Shown here: positions 11,445-23,396 of the stretch, piece by piece | How positions within the stretch are numbered: position 1 is the first letter of the stretch | Layout of the letters: each line of letters starts with the position of its first letter | NCBI RefSeq assembly: GCF_037911135.1 | Contig: NZ_JBBLYU010000001.1 | Location: 1,364,001-1,428,000 of the forward strand | Direction of reading: 5' to 3' | Source of the DNA: Phaeobacter sp. A36a-5a | GTDB taxonomy: Bacteria; Pseudomonadota; Alphaproteobacteria; Rhodobacterales; Rhodobacteraceae | DNA length: 64,000 bases | Notes under the pieces: model-generated | The model's input: the letters and a program-made list of their open reading frames with translations, nothing else | Told to the model about the DNA's origin: nothing | Database searches by the model: none | Position numbers and translations under genes: made by a program

Positions 11445-12652
11445 CCCCGGCTGCCCGCCGTCAGGCCGCGATTGAGATCCTTGATCAGATCCTGACGGGA
11501 CAGCCTGCCGAGAAAGAACTGACGGCCTGGGCGCGGCGGAGCCGGTTTGCGGGGTCCAAGGACCGGGCAGCGGTGCGGGATCATGTTTTTGACGCGCTGC
11601 GCAGCCTGCGGTCCTATGCAGCCCTTGGTGGTGGCGGTGGTGCTGCACCCGTCTCTGACGGCAATGCGACCGGTCGACAGCTGATGCTGGGGGCTCTGCG
11701 CGCAGAAGAGGTTGATCCGGCCGATATCTTCACCGGCGTGGGCCACGCACCGGCGCCGCTGGACGCCGCCGAACAGGCGCTGTTGCAGACCGCGCCGCAG
11801 ATGGGGCAGGCTGAAGAGCTGAACATGCCCGACTGGCTCTGGCCTGCATTTGAAGCCAGCCTTGGCAGCGCCGCCGAGACTGCGGCACGCGCATTGCAGG
11901 AGCGGGCCCCGGTGCATCTGCGCGTCAACCGCAGCCATCCTGATCAGGCCGCAGCGATTGCGCGGCTGGCGGAAGAGGGCATCCTTGCTGAACCACATCC
12001 GGCGGCGGCCACGGCCCTCTGTGTGACCGAAGGCGCTCGCAAGCTGCGCAACAGCGATGCCTACACAAACGGATTGGTCGAGTTGCAGGACGCCGCAAGC
12101 CAGGCGGTGATCGAAGCACTGCCGCTGGCGGATGGCCTGCGCGTCCTTGATTTCTGCGCAGGCGGCGGCGGCAAGAGCCTGGCCATGGCGGCCCGGGCCA
12201 GTCTGGATGTCTTTGCCCATGACATCGCGCCTCAGCGGATGAAGGATCTCCCGACCCGTGCTGCGCGTGCCGGAGCCGCCATCACGTTGCTCGCGCCCGG
12301 TGACGTGGAAGCCCGCGCGCCCTTTGATCTGGTGCTCTGCGACGCGCCCTGTTCCGGCTCCGGCTCATGGCGGCGTGCGCCCGAGGGCAAGTGGCGGCTC
12401 ACGCAGGAGAAACTGGATGAGCTCTGCGGGATCCAGGCGCAGATCCTCAGCGATGCCAGCCAGTTGGTCGGCGCAGGCGGTGTGCTGGCCTATGCGACCT
12501 GCTCGATGCTGGATGTGGAAAACCGCGCGCAGGTGGATCGGTTTTTGGCCGAGAATCCGGGTTGGCAGTTGCAACAGGATCACGGCTGGCAGGTCCACAA
12601 TGGAACCGACGGTTTCTATGTTGCCGTGATGGTCCGTTTGGGCGACGATTGA
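11441..12652 (+). CDS. RsmB/NOP-family rRNA cytosine-C5 methyltransferase
   Basis: The 403-residue product is an AdoMet-dependent m5C RNA methyltransferase. The AdoMet site reads VLDFCAGGGGKSLAMAA, motif IV is DAPCSGSGSWRRAPEGKWRLT with the Pro-Cys pair, and motif VI is ATCSMLDVENRAQVDRFL with the catalytic Thr-Cys-Ser; both cysteines are present. The N-terminal 150 residues resemble the NusB-like RNA-binding part of RsmB but are shorter and diverged. The 16S C967 position is the likely target by family, but other m5C targets cannot be excluded. It follows guaB and may be co-transcribed with it. Confidence 0.87.
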   Translation: MTPAARRQAAIEILDQILTGQPAEKELTAWARRSRFAGSKDRAAVRDHVFDALRSLRSYAALGGGGGAAPVSDGNATGRQLMLGALRAEEVDPADIFTGVGHAPAPLDAAEQALLQTAPQMGQAEELNMPDWLWPAFEASLGSAAETAARALQERAPVHLRVNRSHPDQAAAIARLAEEGILAEPHPAAATALCVTEGARKLRNSDAYTNGLVELQDAASQAVIEALPLADGLRVLDFCAGGGGKSLAMAARASLDVFAHDIAPQRMKDLPTRAARAGAAITLLAPGDVEARAPFDLVLCDAPCSGSGSWRRAPEGKWRLTQEKLDELCGIQAQILSDASQLVGAGGVLAYATCSMLDVENRAQVDRFLAENPGWQLQQDHGWQVHNGTDGFYVAVMVRLGDD

Positions 12653-12683
12653 CCACGCTATATGCAAGCCATACGCTGCATTC

Positions 12684-12698
12684 TTAACGCAGTTTTAA
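12684..12698 (+). promoter_or_regulatory. Candidate CtrA-binding site upstream of cckA
   Basis: The sequence TTAACGCAGTTTTAA is an exact TTAA-N7-TTAA match to the CtrA consensus. It lies 48 bases before the cckA start codon. CckA is the kinase at the top of the relay that phosphorylates CtrA, so a site here would make a feedback loop. Binding is inferred from the motif only. Confidence 0.55.
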
Positions 12699-12745
12699 CT
12701 TAATTCGTCTCGATATAAGCAGATCAATTCATCGAGGGAGCCGCA

Positions 12746-15055
12746 ATGAACGGTCGCCAAGCTTCACCCGTTCCCCAATTGCGCGTCTACACGCCAGAAC
12801 ACGCTCGTCTGGCGGCGGTCTTGCTGTTGTCGGCCATGGTCATCACGGCGCCCTGGCTGCTACAGACCCCGGACTGGATCACCCGCGGGCTGGTCACGGT
12901 TGGCCTGACGCTGATTGCGGTGGCCCTGATGATGCTGATACAGGCCCGCACACGTCTGCGCGCGCGGGCGGTGGCGACAGCGCTTCTTACCGGCTTTATC
13001 GACAAGGATGCGACCGCAACCTTCGTTTGTGACGATGACGGTATGATCCATGCATCGAACGGGGCCGCGCGCAAGCGTTTTGCCGATGTTGATACCGAAA
13101 CGCTGGCAGGGACGCTGCGGTCCATCCTGGCCAATCCTTCGGCCGTGCTCTTTCGGATGCAGAGCCGCGCGCGTGTCGATGGCGCGGCGCGCGAGGATAT
13201 CGTGACACGACGCGGCCATGTGCGGCTGGCGGTCCATCAGATGCAGGGCGGCAGCTTCCTGTGGCGGGTCGAAGAAATCACCGATCGTCCAACAACCAGC
13301 CGTGGCGCCGATGCGGTGCCGATCCCGATGCTGACCATTGGCCGGACCGGCGCCGTCCTGTTCATGAATGAAGCCGCGCGCAGCCTGATTGGGGAACGGG
13401 TCAAATCCACTGATCGTCTTTTCCCCTCGCTGCCGGTGCTGTCCGGGCAGATCAACACGATGAGCACCAAAAGCGGGCTGATCGAGGTTCTGGTCTGCGA
13501 GAAGAACCGCAGCCAGGGTCGGAGCGAACTGTATTTTCTGCAGCTGGATGCCAGCGAAGCCTCAGTCGGTCAGGCCTCGCTCGAGAGCTTGCCGGTGCCC
13601 TTCGTCAAGGTGGATCCCAAGGGAACATTGCTTTCGGCGAATAAAATGGGGATGCACCTGCTTGGTATCAGCTCCTGCGGCAACCTGAATATCGGCCAGC
13701 TGATGGATGGACTTGGCCGTCCGATGTCGGACTGGCTGCGCGATACCGCCGAGGGTCAGGCCTCGCATAAATCCGAATTCCTGCGTCTCACCCGCCGTGA
13801 CAAGGAAGTCTTTGTTCAGGTGACACTCACCCGTGTGATCGAAGAGGGTGAGACCGTTCTGATTGCGGTCTTGAACGATGCCACCGAGCTGAAGACGCTT
13901 GAGGCGCAGTTCGTTCAAAGCCAGAAGATGCAGGCGATTGGTCAGTTGGCCGGCGGTGTGGCGCATGATTTCAACAACCTGCTGACAGCCATCTCCGGGC
14001 ATTGCGACCTGCTGCTGCTGCGGCACGATCAGGGCGACCAGGATTTCGGCGACCTGATCCAGATCCACGAGAATGCCAACCGCGCGGCCGCTCTGGTCAG
14101 CCAGCTCCTGGCCTTCTCACGCAAGCAGACGCTGCAGCCCGAAGTGCTGGATGTTCGCGATACCCTGTCGGATCTGACCCATCTTCTGAATCGCTTGGTT
14201 GGTGAGAAGGTGACATTGACGCTCAGCCATGATCCGGTGATGCGGTCGATCCGCGCCGACAAACGGCAGCTGGAGCAGGTGCTGATGAACCTGGTGGTGA
14301 ACGCACGTGATGCGATGCCACAGGGCGGCGAGATCCGTATCGAGACCGAAGCGGTGGTTCTGGATGAACCGCTGGAGCGCAACCGTGCGGTGGTCCCCGC
14401 CGGTGACTGGGTCACAGTCAAAGTCTCCGACGAAGGTGTCGGTATCGCGCCGGATAAGCTGCAGAAGGTGTTCGAGCCGTTTTATACCACCAAACGGACA
14501 GGTGAGGGGACCGGTCTGGGTCTCTCAACCGCCTATGGGATTATCAAACAGACGGGCGGCTACATCTTTGTCGACTCGATCAAGGATCAGGGGACTCAGT
14601 TCACTCTGTTCTTCCCTGTCAACACGCAGCCCGAACCAGAAGCCACAGTCACCGTGAACCCAGCTGCCAAACCGGTTGCGGCACAGCACGGCGAGGGGGT
14701 TGTTCTGCTGGTCGAAGACGAAGCGCCGGTGCGGGCCTTTGCCTCGCGGGCTCTGCGGATGCGCGGCTATACGGTTCTCGAAGCCGAATCCGCTGAGGAC
14801 GCGCTGCGCACGCTCGAAGATCCGGGTCTGACCGTTGATGTCTTTGTCACCGATGTGGTGATGCCGGGAATGGATGGGCCAAGTTGGGTGCGTGAGGCGC
14901 TGAAGACACGGCCCGACACCCGCGTCGTCTTTGTCTCGGGCTACGCCGAGGGGGCCTTTGGCGAGGCAGAGCCATCGGTGCCGAACTCGGTGTTCCTGCC
15001 CAAACCCTTCTCGCTGAACCAGCTGACCGAAACCGTCCATGAGCAGCTACACTAG
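12746..15055 (+). CDS. cckA: Hybrid histidine kinase CckA
   Basis: It is the membrane-bound hybrid kinase that feeds phosphate through ChpT to CtrA, controlling cell-cycle, motility and gene-transfer functions in alphaproteobacteria. The 769-residue protein has two N-terminal transmembrane segments (about 22-40 and 48-66), PAS-like regions (about 85-180, 190-270, 275-380), a HisKA domain with the phospho-acceptor His407 in QLAGGVAHDFNNLL, an ATPase domain with N box around 515-523 and GEGTGLGLS near 586-594, and a C-terminal receiver with phospho-acceptor Asp703 in VTDVVMPGMDG. Length and order match CckA. A partner chpT gene is in this window at about 40.4 kb. A terminator follows directly. 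Confidence 0.93.
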   Translation: MNGRQASPVPQLRVYTPEHARLAAVLLLSAMVITAPWLLQTPDWITRGLVTVGLTLIAVALMMLIQARTRLRARAVATALLTGFIDKDATATFVCDDDGMIHASNGAARKRFADVDTETLAGTLRSILANPSAVLFRMQSRARVDGAAREDIVTRRGHVRLAVHQMQGGSFLWRVEEITDRPTTSRGADAVPIPMLTIGRTGAVLFMNEAARSLIGERVKSTDRLFPSLPVLSGQINTMSTKSGLIEVLVCEKNRSQGRSELYFLQLDASEASVGQASLESLPVPFVKVDPKGTLLSANKMGMHLLGISSCGNLNIGQLMDGLGRPMSDWLRDTAEGQASHKSEFLRLTRRDKEVFVQVTLTRVIEEGETVLIAVLNDATELKTLEAQFVQSQKMQAIGQLAGGVAHDFNNLLTAISGHCDLLLLRHDQGDQDFGDLIQIHENANRAAALVSQLLAFSRKQTLQPEVLDVRDTLSDLTHLLNRLVGEKVTLTLSHDPVMRSIRADKRQLEQVLMNLVVNARDAMPQGGEIRIETEAVVLDEPLERNRAVVPAGDWVTVKVSDEGVGIAPDKLQKVFEPFYTTKRTGEGTGLGLSTAYGIIKQTGGYIFVDSIKDQGTQFTLFFPVNTQPEPEATVTVNPAAKPVAAQHGEGVVLLVEDEAPVRAFASRALRMRGYTVLEAESAEDALRTLEDPGLTVDVFVTDVVMPGMDGPSWVREALKTRPDTRVVFVSGYAEGAFGEAEPSVPNSVFLPKPFSLNQLTETVHEQLH

Positions 15056-15076
15056 GCAGTCCCCCCGGAGCGGCCC

Positions 15077-15100
15077 GGGGTGGCGTCTGCCGCCCCTTTT
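15077..15100 (+). terminator. Rho-independent terminator of cckA
   Basis: The arms GGGGTGGC and GCCGCCCC form an 8-base-pair stem with one G-T pair and a GTCT loop, followed by TTTT. It sits 22 bases after the cckA stop codon. Confidence 0.75.
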
Positions 15101-15119
15101 GGCCGGTCGCCCGCGTGTC

Positions 15120-15713
15120 TTAGGTCAGGCTGTCATAAAGGTCGAACTCCGCCGCGCGTTTACGTCGGACAATCTCCAGCGCTGCCTCGCTTGGGCGTAA
15201 CTGCGCTTTCGGGCTGACATTCAGTCTGGGCAGGTCGATGCGGGTCTGTAGCCGCTCCTGTAGAAATGACTGCAGAGTCTCTGGGGCCTCGTAGCGAAAC
15301 AGATGAGTGACCGCGCAGCCATTGGGCTGCGGCTCGAGGAATTTCGCCTGGCTGCCGACGTCGGCATGGGCTGGCGGCTTGCCCTTGCAGGCGTCTCGCA
15401 GAAAATCGTCAAAACTGATGGTTTGGGTGCTGTTGGGATGATCGCGCAGATCGTCGCGCTGACGAAACCGGTACCAGCTGCCCAGCCAGCTGACAGGTTC
15501 ACGCATGACGGCAATCAGCTCCATCTCCGCGTCACAGACCTTTGCCAGCATCGGGCGAATCCAGCGATTGTAGCGATAGACCGGCGCATGTTTCAGCTGC
15601 GGCGGATTGGCAAACACCATGTCGGCACGGCTGGCCAGAGCGGCGTGATAAGCGGTTGTCCCGGTTTTGGGCACGCTCAGCAGAGCCAGCCGTTCCTTGA
15701 AAAAGATGAGCAT
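15120..15713 (-). CDS. Sulfotransferase-family protein
   Basis: The 197-residue product carries the 5'-phosphosulfate-binding loop of PAPS-dependent sulfotransferases, SVPKTGTTAYHAAL (PKTGTT at residues 15-20), and the later segment VMREPVSWLGSWYRFRQR that resembles the 3'-phosphate-binding region. It probably transfers sulfate to a carbohydrate or lipid acceptor, which cannot be named. The start is uncertain: ATG 15713 puts the P-loop at the usual distance from the N-terminus, but the frame is open to a GTG at 15782 and there is an AAGGGAG sequence before a TTG at about 15734. It is divergent from recA. Confidence 0.7.
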   Translation of the reverse strand: MLIFFKERLALLSVPKTGTTAYHAALASRADMVFANPPQLKHAPVYRYNRWIRPMLAKVCDAEMELIAVMREPVSWLGSWYRFRQRDDLRDHPNSTQTISFDDFLRDACKGKPPAHADVGSQAKFLEPQPNGCAVTHLFRYEAPETLQSFLQERLQTRIDLPRLNVSPKAQLRPSEAALEIVRRKRAAEFDLYDSLT

Positions 15714-15817
15714 AGCGTGAAATTTCCGCAGCAAATGATCGGTGTCTCCCTTGGATAACACTCTCTTAACCCTCTTGGCCACCAGATCGGTATGGGAGTG
15801 ATCATGTAAGATTTCCG

Positions 15818-15848
15818 TTGCAATGTTCTCTTTTTGATCTCATATAGA
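15818..15848 (+). promoter_or_regulatory. Probable recA promoter
   Basis: A TTGCAA hexamer at 15818-15823 and a TATAGA hexamer at 15843-15848 are spaced by 19 bases, slightly long. The SOS box overlaps the downstream edge, the position expected for repression. The hexamers were assigned by eye. Confidence 0.4.
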
Positions 15849-15861
15849 ACAAGGGGCGAAC
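15847..15861 (+). promoter_or_regulatory. LexA (SOS) box of recA
   Basis: The sequence GAACAAGGGGCGAAC is an exact GAAC-N7-GAAC direct repeat, the established LexA operator of alphaproteobacteria. It lies 57 bases before the recA start and next to the probable -10 element, so recA is expected to be repressed by LexA and induced by DNA damage. Confidence 0.85.
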
Positions 15862-15917
15862 AAAGCAGTGATTGCCGCCCGGTCGCGGGTGTGACACATA
15901 GAAAGGGACAAGGGACT

Positions 15918-16985
15918 ATGGCGGATCTTTTGACCATGAAAGACAATAAGAAGAGCGGCGACAAACAAAAGGCGCTGGACAGCGCTCTGGCGCAGATTGA
16001 GCGGCAGTTTGGCAAGGGCTCGATCATGAAGCTGGGCGATGGTAATCCCCTGGCCGAGATTGAGGCCTCTTCAACGGGATCGTTGGGGCTGGACATTGCG
16101 CTTGGCATTGGCGGTCTGCCGATGGGCCGCATTATCGAGATTTACGGTCCCGAAAGCTCGGGCAAGACAACACTGACTCTGCACTGCATTGCAGAGCAGC
16201 AGAAGAACGGTGGCGTCTGCGCCTTTGTGGATGCGGAACATGCGCTGGACCCGCAATATGCGGCGAAACTGGGTGTTGACCTTGATGAGCTGCTGATCTC
16301 GCAGCCCGACACCGGCGAACAGGCCCTGGAAATCACGGACACTCTGGTGCGGTCCGGCGCGGTGAACATGGTGATCGTGGACTCCGTGGCAGCCCTCACT
16401 CCGAAATCGGAGCTGGAAGGCGACATGGGCGACAGCAATGTGGGCGTCCAGGCTCGCCTGATGAGCCAGGCGATGCGCAAGCTGACCGGCTCTATCAGCC
16501 GCTCCAAATGTATGGTGATCTTCATCAACCAGATCCGCATGAAGATCGGTGTGATGTTCGGCTCGCCGGAAACAACAACCGGTGGTAACGCACTGAAATT
16601 CTACTCCTCGGTGCGTCTGGACATCCGCCGCATCGGCGCGATCAAGGACCGTGACGAGGTGGTCGGCAACGCAACCCGCGTCAAGGTCGTGAAGAACAAG
16701 GTGGCGCCTCCGTTCAAACAGGTTGAATTCGACATCATGTATGGCGAAGGCATCTCCAAGATGGGCGAACTGCTGGATCTGGGCGTAGCGGCTGGTGTTG
16801 TCGCGAAATCCGGGGCCTGGTTCTCCTATGGTGATGAACGGATCGGGCAGGGGCGTGAAAACGCCAAGACATACCTGCGGGAGAACCCCCATATCGCCTA
16901 TGATATTGAGGATAAGATCCGCGCGGCGCACGGGCTGGAGTTCCACCGTCCTGACGGCGCCGATGACGATATTCTGGAAGCCTGA
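15918..16985 (+). CDS. recA: Recombinase RecA
   Basis: It forms the ATP-dependent filament on single-stranded DNA for homologous recombination and triggers LexA self-cleavage. The 355-residue product has the Walker A motif GPESSGKTT, the segment [24 protein letters not shown], the L1/L2 loops including [26 protein letters not shown], and an acidic C-terminus ([10 protein letters not shown]). The start at ATG 15918 follows AAGGGACAAGGGACT. The gene is preceded by a LexA box and followed by a terminator, so it is a single-gene unit. Confidence 0.97.
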   Translation: MADLLTMKDNKKSGDKQKALDSALAQIERQFGKGSIMKLGDGNPLAEIEASSTGSLGLDIALGIGGLPMGRIIEIYGPESSGKTTLTLHCIAEQQKNGGVCAFVDAEHALDPQYAAKLGVDLDELLISQPDTGEQALEITDTLVRSGAVNMVIVDSVAALTPKSELEGDMGDSNVGVQARLMSQAMRKLTGSISRSKCMVIFINQIRMKIGVMFGSPETTTGGNALKFYSSVRLDIRRIGAIKDRDEVVGNATRVKVVKNKVAPPFKQVEFDIMYGEGISKMGELLDLGVAAGVVAKSGAWFSYGDERIGQGRENAKTYLRENPHIAYDIEDKIRAAHGLEFHRPDGADDDILEA

Positions 16986-17075
16986 CACAAGGCTGATGAC
17001 GCCTCTTGCCGGGTGATGCAGAGGGCAGCGGTTGCTCGATAAACACCGGCGCAGGCTGAAAAATCTGATCAAATC

Positions 17076-17103
17076 AGGGCGTGGATCACTCCGCGCCCTT
17101 TTT
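17076..17103 (+). terminator. Rho-independent terminator of recA
   Basis: The arms AGGGCGTGGA and TCCGCGCCCT form a 10-base-pair stem with one G-T pair and a TCAC loop, followed by a run of five T. It lies about 90 bases after the recA stop and before alaS. Confidence 0.85.
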
Positions 17104-17209
17104 CATGCGGGTTTCACGGCGCCTTTCCGCACCGCAGCGCTGGACAGGCTCACTGGGGCCGGATACATCTTCCCGAACCGCTGAGACAGCCAGCCGAGAG
17201 ATCCCGATT

Positions 17210-19861
<2,652 letters not shown>

Positions 19862-19939
19862 CCAACTGGTCAAAAAAACCTTGGTCTTTCCCGCAATCTG
19901 CCTAAGCTGCCGGGAAGATCATCACCAAAGGAGGCTCAG

Positions 19940-20227
19940 ATGCCCGCACTCTGGATTGCGCATGTTACCGTCACCGATGCCGAGGCCTACGGCAAATACG
20001 CCGAGCTGGCGGGACCGGCCGTTGCCAAACACGGAGGGCAGTTCATTGCCCGTGGCGGTCGGTTTGTACAGCTGGAAGGCAAGGAACGCCCGCGCAATGT
20101 GGTAGCCCGCTTTCCCAGCGTCGATGCGGCGGTGGATTGCTACAACAGCCCAGAATACCAGGAGGCGCTGAGCCATGCGCGCGACGCCTCCGAGCGGGAG
20201 CTGATGGTGGTCGAAATCACCGAATGA
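19940..20227 (+). CDS. DUF1330 domain protein
   Basis: The 95-residue protein matches the DUF1330 family (dimeric alpha/beta-barrel fold) with IAHVTVTDAEAYGKYAEL, GGQFIARGGRFVQLEGK and the late ARFPSVDAAVDCYNSPEYQEA segment. Members are small cytoplasmic proteins without a settled function. It has an AAGGAGG site before the ATG and follows alaS by about 80 bases on the same strand, ending at a terminator. Confidence 0.83.
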   Translation: MPALWIAHVTVTDAEAYGKYAELAGPAVAKHGGQFIARGGRFVQLEGKERPRNVVARFPSVDAAVDCYNSPEYQEALSHARDASERELMVVEITE

Positions 20228-20282
20228 GTGCGACATACCTGCGCGTCGGATCCCCTAAGGGACGATGCCGCCAGGAACGATG

Positions 20283-20310
20283 AAAGAGCGGCTTCTGGCC
20301 GCTCTTTTTT
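20283..20310 (+). terminator. Rho-independent terminator after the DUF1330 gene
   Basis: The arms AAAGAGCGGC and GCCGCTCTTT pair perfectly over 10 bases with a TTCTG loop and continue into a T run on the plus strand. It lies between two convergent genes and may act in both directions. Confidence 0.85.
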
Positions 20311-20335
20311 CATTTGCGCCAGCCCGGCCGGTCGA

Positions 20336-20917
20336 TCAATACGGATCGCGTGGCGCGCGGTTGTCCGACAGTGACGGCTGGCGCTGCTGAACAAGCTGCT
20401 CAATCGCCTCGGCCAGATGGATCTCCTGAATATGGGCGTCTCCTGCGGCCACCCGGACACGATGGGCGGTGATCATCACATCGGCGTGGGAGCATCCCAT
20501 TGGCGGTTCGAATTTATAGCAGGCAAGCTCGATCAGAAGCCCCATCGGGTCCTTGAAGTAGATCGAATCCATAAATCCCCGATCCTTTGGTCCTGAATGC
20601 CCGATGCCGCGTTCGTCCAGCCGCTCGACCGCCTGGGCAAATGTCGCCTTTGAGACGTTGAAAGCCAGATGATGGACGCATCCCGGCTCCGTCGGGGTGC
20701 GGCGACGGTCAGCTGTACGGTGCTTGTTGGTGAAGACGGTGATCAGGCGCCCATCGCCGGGATCAAAATAGAGATGCCCCTCGTCCGGGTCATCCAGATT
20801 GGGCTGGTCAAAGATGAAGGGCATCCCAAGGACACCTTCCCAGAAATCAATGGATGTCTGCCGGTCAGCGCCGGTCAAGGTGATGTGGTGGACGCCTTGA
20901 ACCTGTAGCTTGCGCAT
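20336..20917 (-). CDS. VOC (glyoxalase/dioxygenase) superfamily protein
   Basis: The 193-residue product begins with a vicinal-oxygen-chelate half-module (VQGVHHITLTGADRQTSIDFWEGVLGM) and has a second one around CVHHLAFNVSKATFAQAVERL with IYFKDPMGLLIELACY, so His and Glu ligands for a divalent metal are present. The family includes ring-cleaving dioxygenases and glyoxalases, and the substrate cannot be told. The C-terminal 50 residues extend beyond the VOC fold and look unstructured. A strong AGGGAGA site precedes the ATG. Confidence 0.8.
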   Translation of the reverse strand: MRKLQVQGVHHITLTGADRQTSIDFWEGVLGMPFIFDQPNLDDPDEGHLYFDPGDGRLITVFTNKHRTADRRRTPTEPGCVHHLAFNVSKATFAQAVERLDERGIGHSGPKDRGFMDSIYFKDPMGLLIELACYKFEPPMGCSHADVMITAHRVRVAAGDAHIQEIHLAEAIEQLVQQRQPSLSDNRAPRDPY

Positions 20918-20978
20918 GCTGTCTCTCCCTGGTTAAACGCCTGATTTTGCAAAGGGTAGCACGCAGGCGGCAGATAGC

Positions 20979-21010
20979 AAAAAGGCCGCCCATATTGCCG
21001 GGCGGCCTTT
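20979..21010 (-). terminator. Rho-independent terminator of typA
   Basis: On the minus strand AAAGGCCGCCC and GGGCGGCCTTT form an 11-base-pair stem with an 8-base loop and then a T run. It lies about 25 bases after the typA stop codon; a T-rich stretch on the plus side suggests it may be bidirectional. Confidence 0.85.
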
Positions 21011-21035
21011 GTTTTTTCCAGCTGAACTGTCAGGA

Positions 21036-22856
21036 TCAGGCGTTGGCGCGGGCCATCCGCTTGCGCTCATGCGGATCCAGGTAGCGTTTGCGCAGACGCA
21101 CGGAGTTCGGGGTTACCTCTACCAGCTCGTCATCGTCGATATAGGCAATCGCCTCTTCCAGCGAGAGCTTCATCGGCGTGGTCAGACGTACGGCATCATC
21201 GGTGCCGGAGGCGCGGACGTTGGTCAGCTTCTTGCCCTTCAGCGGGTTCACTTCCAGATCATTGTCGCGGCTGTGCTCGCCGATGATCATGCCGGTATAC
21301 ACGTCTTCCTGTGCGCCGATCATCATCTTGCCGCGCTCTTCGAGGTTCCACAGGGCGTAGGCCACCGAGGTGCCGTTCTCCATGGAGATCAGAACACCAG
21401 CGCGACGGCCGGGAATGGACCCTTTGTGCGGGGTCCAGCCGTGGAACACACGGTTCAGAACGCCGGTGCCGCGGGTGTCGGTCAGAAACTCGCCGTGATA
21501 GCCGATCAGACCGCGGGAGGGGACATGCGCGATGATGCGGGTCTTGCCAGCGCCTGCGGGCTTCATCTCGACCAGTTCACCCTTGCGGTGGCCGGTGAGT
21601 TTCTCGATCACAACGCCGGAGTATTCATCGTCAACGTCGATGGTGGCCTCTTCGACGGGCTCCATGCGAACGCCGTCTTCTTCCTTGAACAGGACCTGAG
21701 GGCGCGAGATCGACAGCTCGAAGCCTTCGCGGCGCATGTTTTCGATCAGAACACCCATCTGAAGTTCGCCGCGACCGGCCACCTCAAACGCTTCACCACC
21801 GGGGGTGTCGGAGATTTGGATCGCGACGTTGGATTCTGCTTCCTTCATCAGGCGATCACGGATCACACGGGACTGAACCTTTTTGCCATCGCGACCGGCC
21901 AGTGGGCTGTCGTTGATGCCAAAGGTCACGGTGATGGTCGGCGGATCAATCGGCTGGGCGGGCAGCGCCTCGGTCACCGAAGTATCCACCAGCGAGTCGG
22001 CCACGGTGGCCTTGGTCATCCCCGCGATGGAGACGATATCGCCGGCCTCCGCCACGTCGATGGCCTGCTGACCGAGGCCACGGAACGCCAGCACTTTTGT
22101 GCAGCGGAAATTCTCGATCAGCTCACCGTCACGGCTCAGCGCCTTGAGGCTGTCGCCAGCCTTCAGGGTGCCGGATTCAACGCGACCGGTCAGAATACGG
22201 CCCATGAAGGGATCCGCGCCCAGCGTGGTTGCCAGCATACGGAAAGGCTCGCCTTTTTGCTCGATCTGTTTTGGGGCAGGGACGTGTTTGACGATCAGGT
22301 CAAACAGCGCAGAAAGATCCTTGCGCGGGCCGTCCAGCTCCATGTCGGCCCAACCGGCGCGACCGGAGGCATACATGGACGGGAAATCCAGCTGATCATC
22401 ATCTGCACCAAGGTTGGCAAAGAGGTCGAAACACTGATCCAGCGCGCGGTCAGGCTCGCCGTCGGGCTTGTCGACCTTGTTCACAACCACGATCGGGCGC
22501 AGGCCGAGGGCCAGCGCCTTGGAGGTCACGAATTTGGTCTGCGGCATCGGGCCTTCGGCGGCGTCAACCAGCAGCACCACCCCGTCGACCATCGACAGGA
22601 TCCGCTCGACCTCGCCGCCGAAATCGGCGTGGCCGGGAGTGTCGACGATGTTGATCCGGGTGCCATTCCACTCCACCGAAGTGGCCTTGGCCAGAATTGT
22701 GATGCCCCGCTCGCGTTCCAGATCGTTGCTGTCCATGGCGCGTTCCGCCACAGCCTGGTTTTCGCGGAAGGCGCCGGATTGTTTCAGAAGCTCATCAACC
22801 AGGGTGGTTTTCCCGTGGTCCACGTGAGCAATGATCGCAATGTTGCGCAGGTCCAT
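21036..22856 (-). CDS. typA: Ribosome-associated GTPase TypA/BipA
   Basis: It is a translational GTPase of the EF-G/LepA class that binds 70S ribosomes and helps 50S assembly and stress growth. The 606-residue product has the G1 motif AHVDHGKT (residues 10-17), the switch segment [25 protein letters not shown] and the NKVDKPD specificity motif, followed by domain II and the BipA-specific C-terminal domain. It is a single gene with its own terminator. Confidence 0.96.
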   Translation of the reverse strand: MDLRNIAIIAHVDHGKTTLVDELLKQSGAFRENQAVAERAMDSNDLERERGITILAKATSVEWNGTRINIVDTPGHADFGGEVERILSMVDGVVLLVDAAEGPMPQTKFVTSKALALGLRPIVVVNKVDKPDGEPDRALDQCFDLFANLGADDDQLDFPSMYASGRAGWADMELDGPRKDLSALFDLIVKHVPAPKQIEQKGEPFRMLATTLGADPFMGRILTGRVESGTLKAGDSLKALSRDGELIENFRCTKVLAFRGLGQQAIDVAEAGDIVSIAGMTKATVADSLVDTSVTEALPAQPIDPPTITVTFGINDSPLAGRDGKKVQSRVIRDRLMKEAESNVAIQISDTPGGEAFEVAGRGELQMGVLIENMRREGFELSISRPQVLFKEEDGVRMEPVEEATIDVDDEYSGVVIEKLTGHRKGELVEMKPAGAGKTRIIAHVPSRGLIGYHGEFLTDTRGTGVLNRVFHGWTPHKGSIPGRRAGVLISMENGTSVAYALWNLEERGKMMIGAQEDVYTGMIIGEHSRDNDLEVNPLKGKKLTNVRASGTDDAVRLTTPMKLSLEEAIAYIDDDELVEVTPNSVRLRKRYLDPHERKRMARANA

Positions 22857-23003
22857 GACGTCAGCCTTTGTAAGGAAGTTGACGCGCGCATAGCGTGATC
22901 GTTGGCCAAAGACCAGAGGAAATACATCTTTTTGCGCGCGCAGGAGCGATCCTGTGGGTCGTCCGGCGGCGTGCGGCCATTCGGTGACGCGCCGGTTGCG
23001 CCG

Positions 23004-23339
23004 TCAGTGGCCGGTTGTGCTGGAGAACAGATGGATCACCAGAATCCCGGCAAGGATCAACAGCAGCCCCAGAACCGCTGGCAGATCAAGCCGTTGGCCA
23101 AAGACGACCCAGCCAATGATGGCGATGAGGAAAATCCCGAGGCCGGACCAGATCGCGTAGACAATCCCGACGGGCATGTGGCGCAGCGTCAGGGCCATCA
23201 GATAGAAGGCCAGCCCGTAGCCGACCACCACTAGCAGTGACGGGCCAAGCCGGGTGAACTGCTGACTGGCCTGTAGCGCAGTGGTGCCAATGGTCTCTGC
23301 CGCAACCGCCAGCACAAGATAGAGATAATGGAGTGGCAT
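23004..23339 (-). CDS. Small multidrug resistance exporter, EmrE/Qac type
   Basis: The 111-residue protein has four transmembrane helices and the hallmarks of proton-coupled SMR exporters: essential Glu15 in helix 1 (AVAAETIGTTAL), YAIWSGLGI with Trp64, and FGQRLDLPA, which closely resemble E. coli EmrE. It probably exports quaternary ammonium or other lipophilic cations from the cytoplasm. A GGAGG site lies 7 bases before the ATG. No guanidine riboswitch is visible in the short upstream gap, which also argues for the Qac rather than the guanidinium (Gdx) subtype. Confidence 0.88.
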   Translation of the reverse strand: MPLHYLYLVLAVAAETIGTTALQASQQFTRLGPSLLVVVGYGLAFYLMALTLRHMPVGIVYAIWSGLGIFLIAIIGWVVFGQRLDLPAVLGLLLILAGILVIHLFSSTTGH

Positions 23340-23396
23340 GATCAGGCCTCCGCTGAGGATGGGCTGCGCGCGGAACCAGCCCGCGCAGCGCCGGGG

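Noticed and set aside
23340-23396. A guanidine riboswitch before the SMR exporter gene.
   Set aside because: The upstream gap is only 57 bases, with no conserved riboswitch core, and the protein is EmrE-like rather than Gdx-like.
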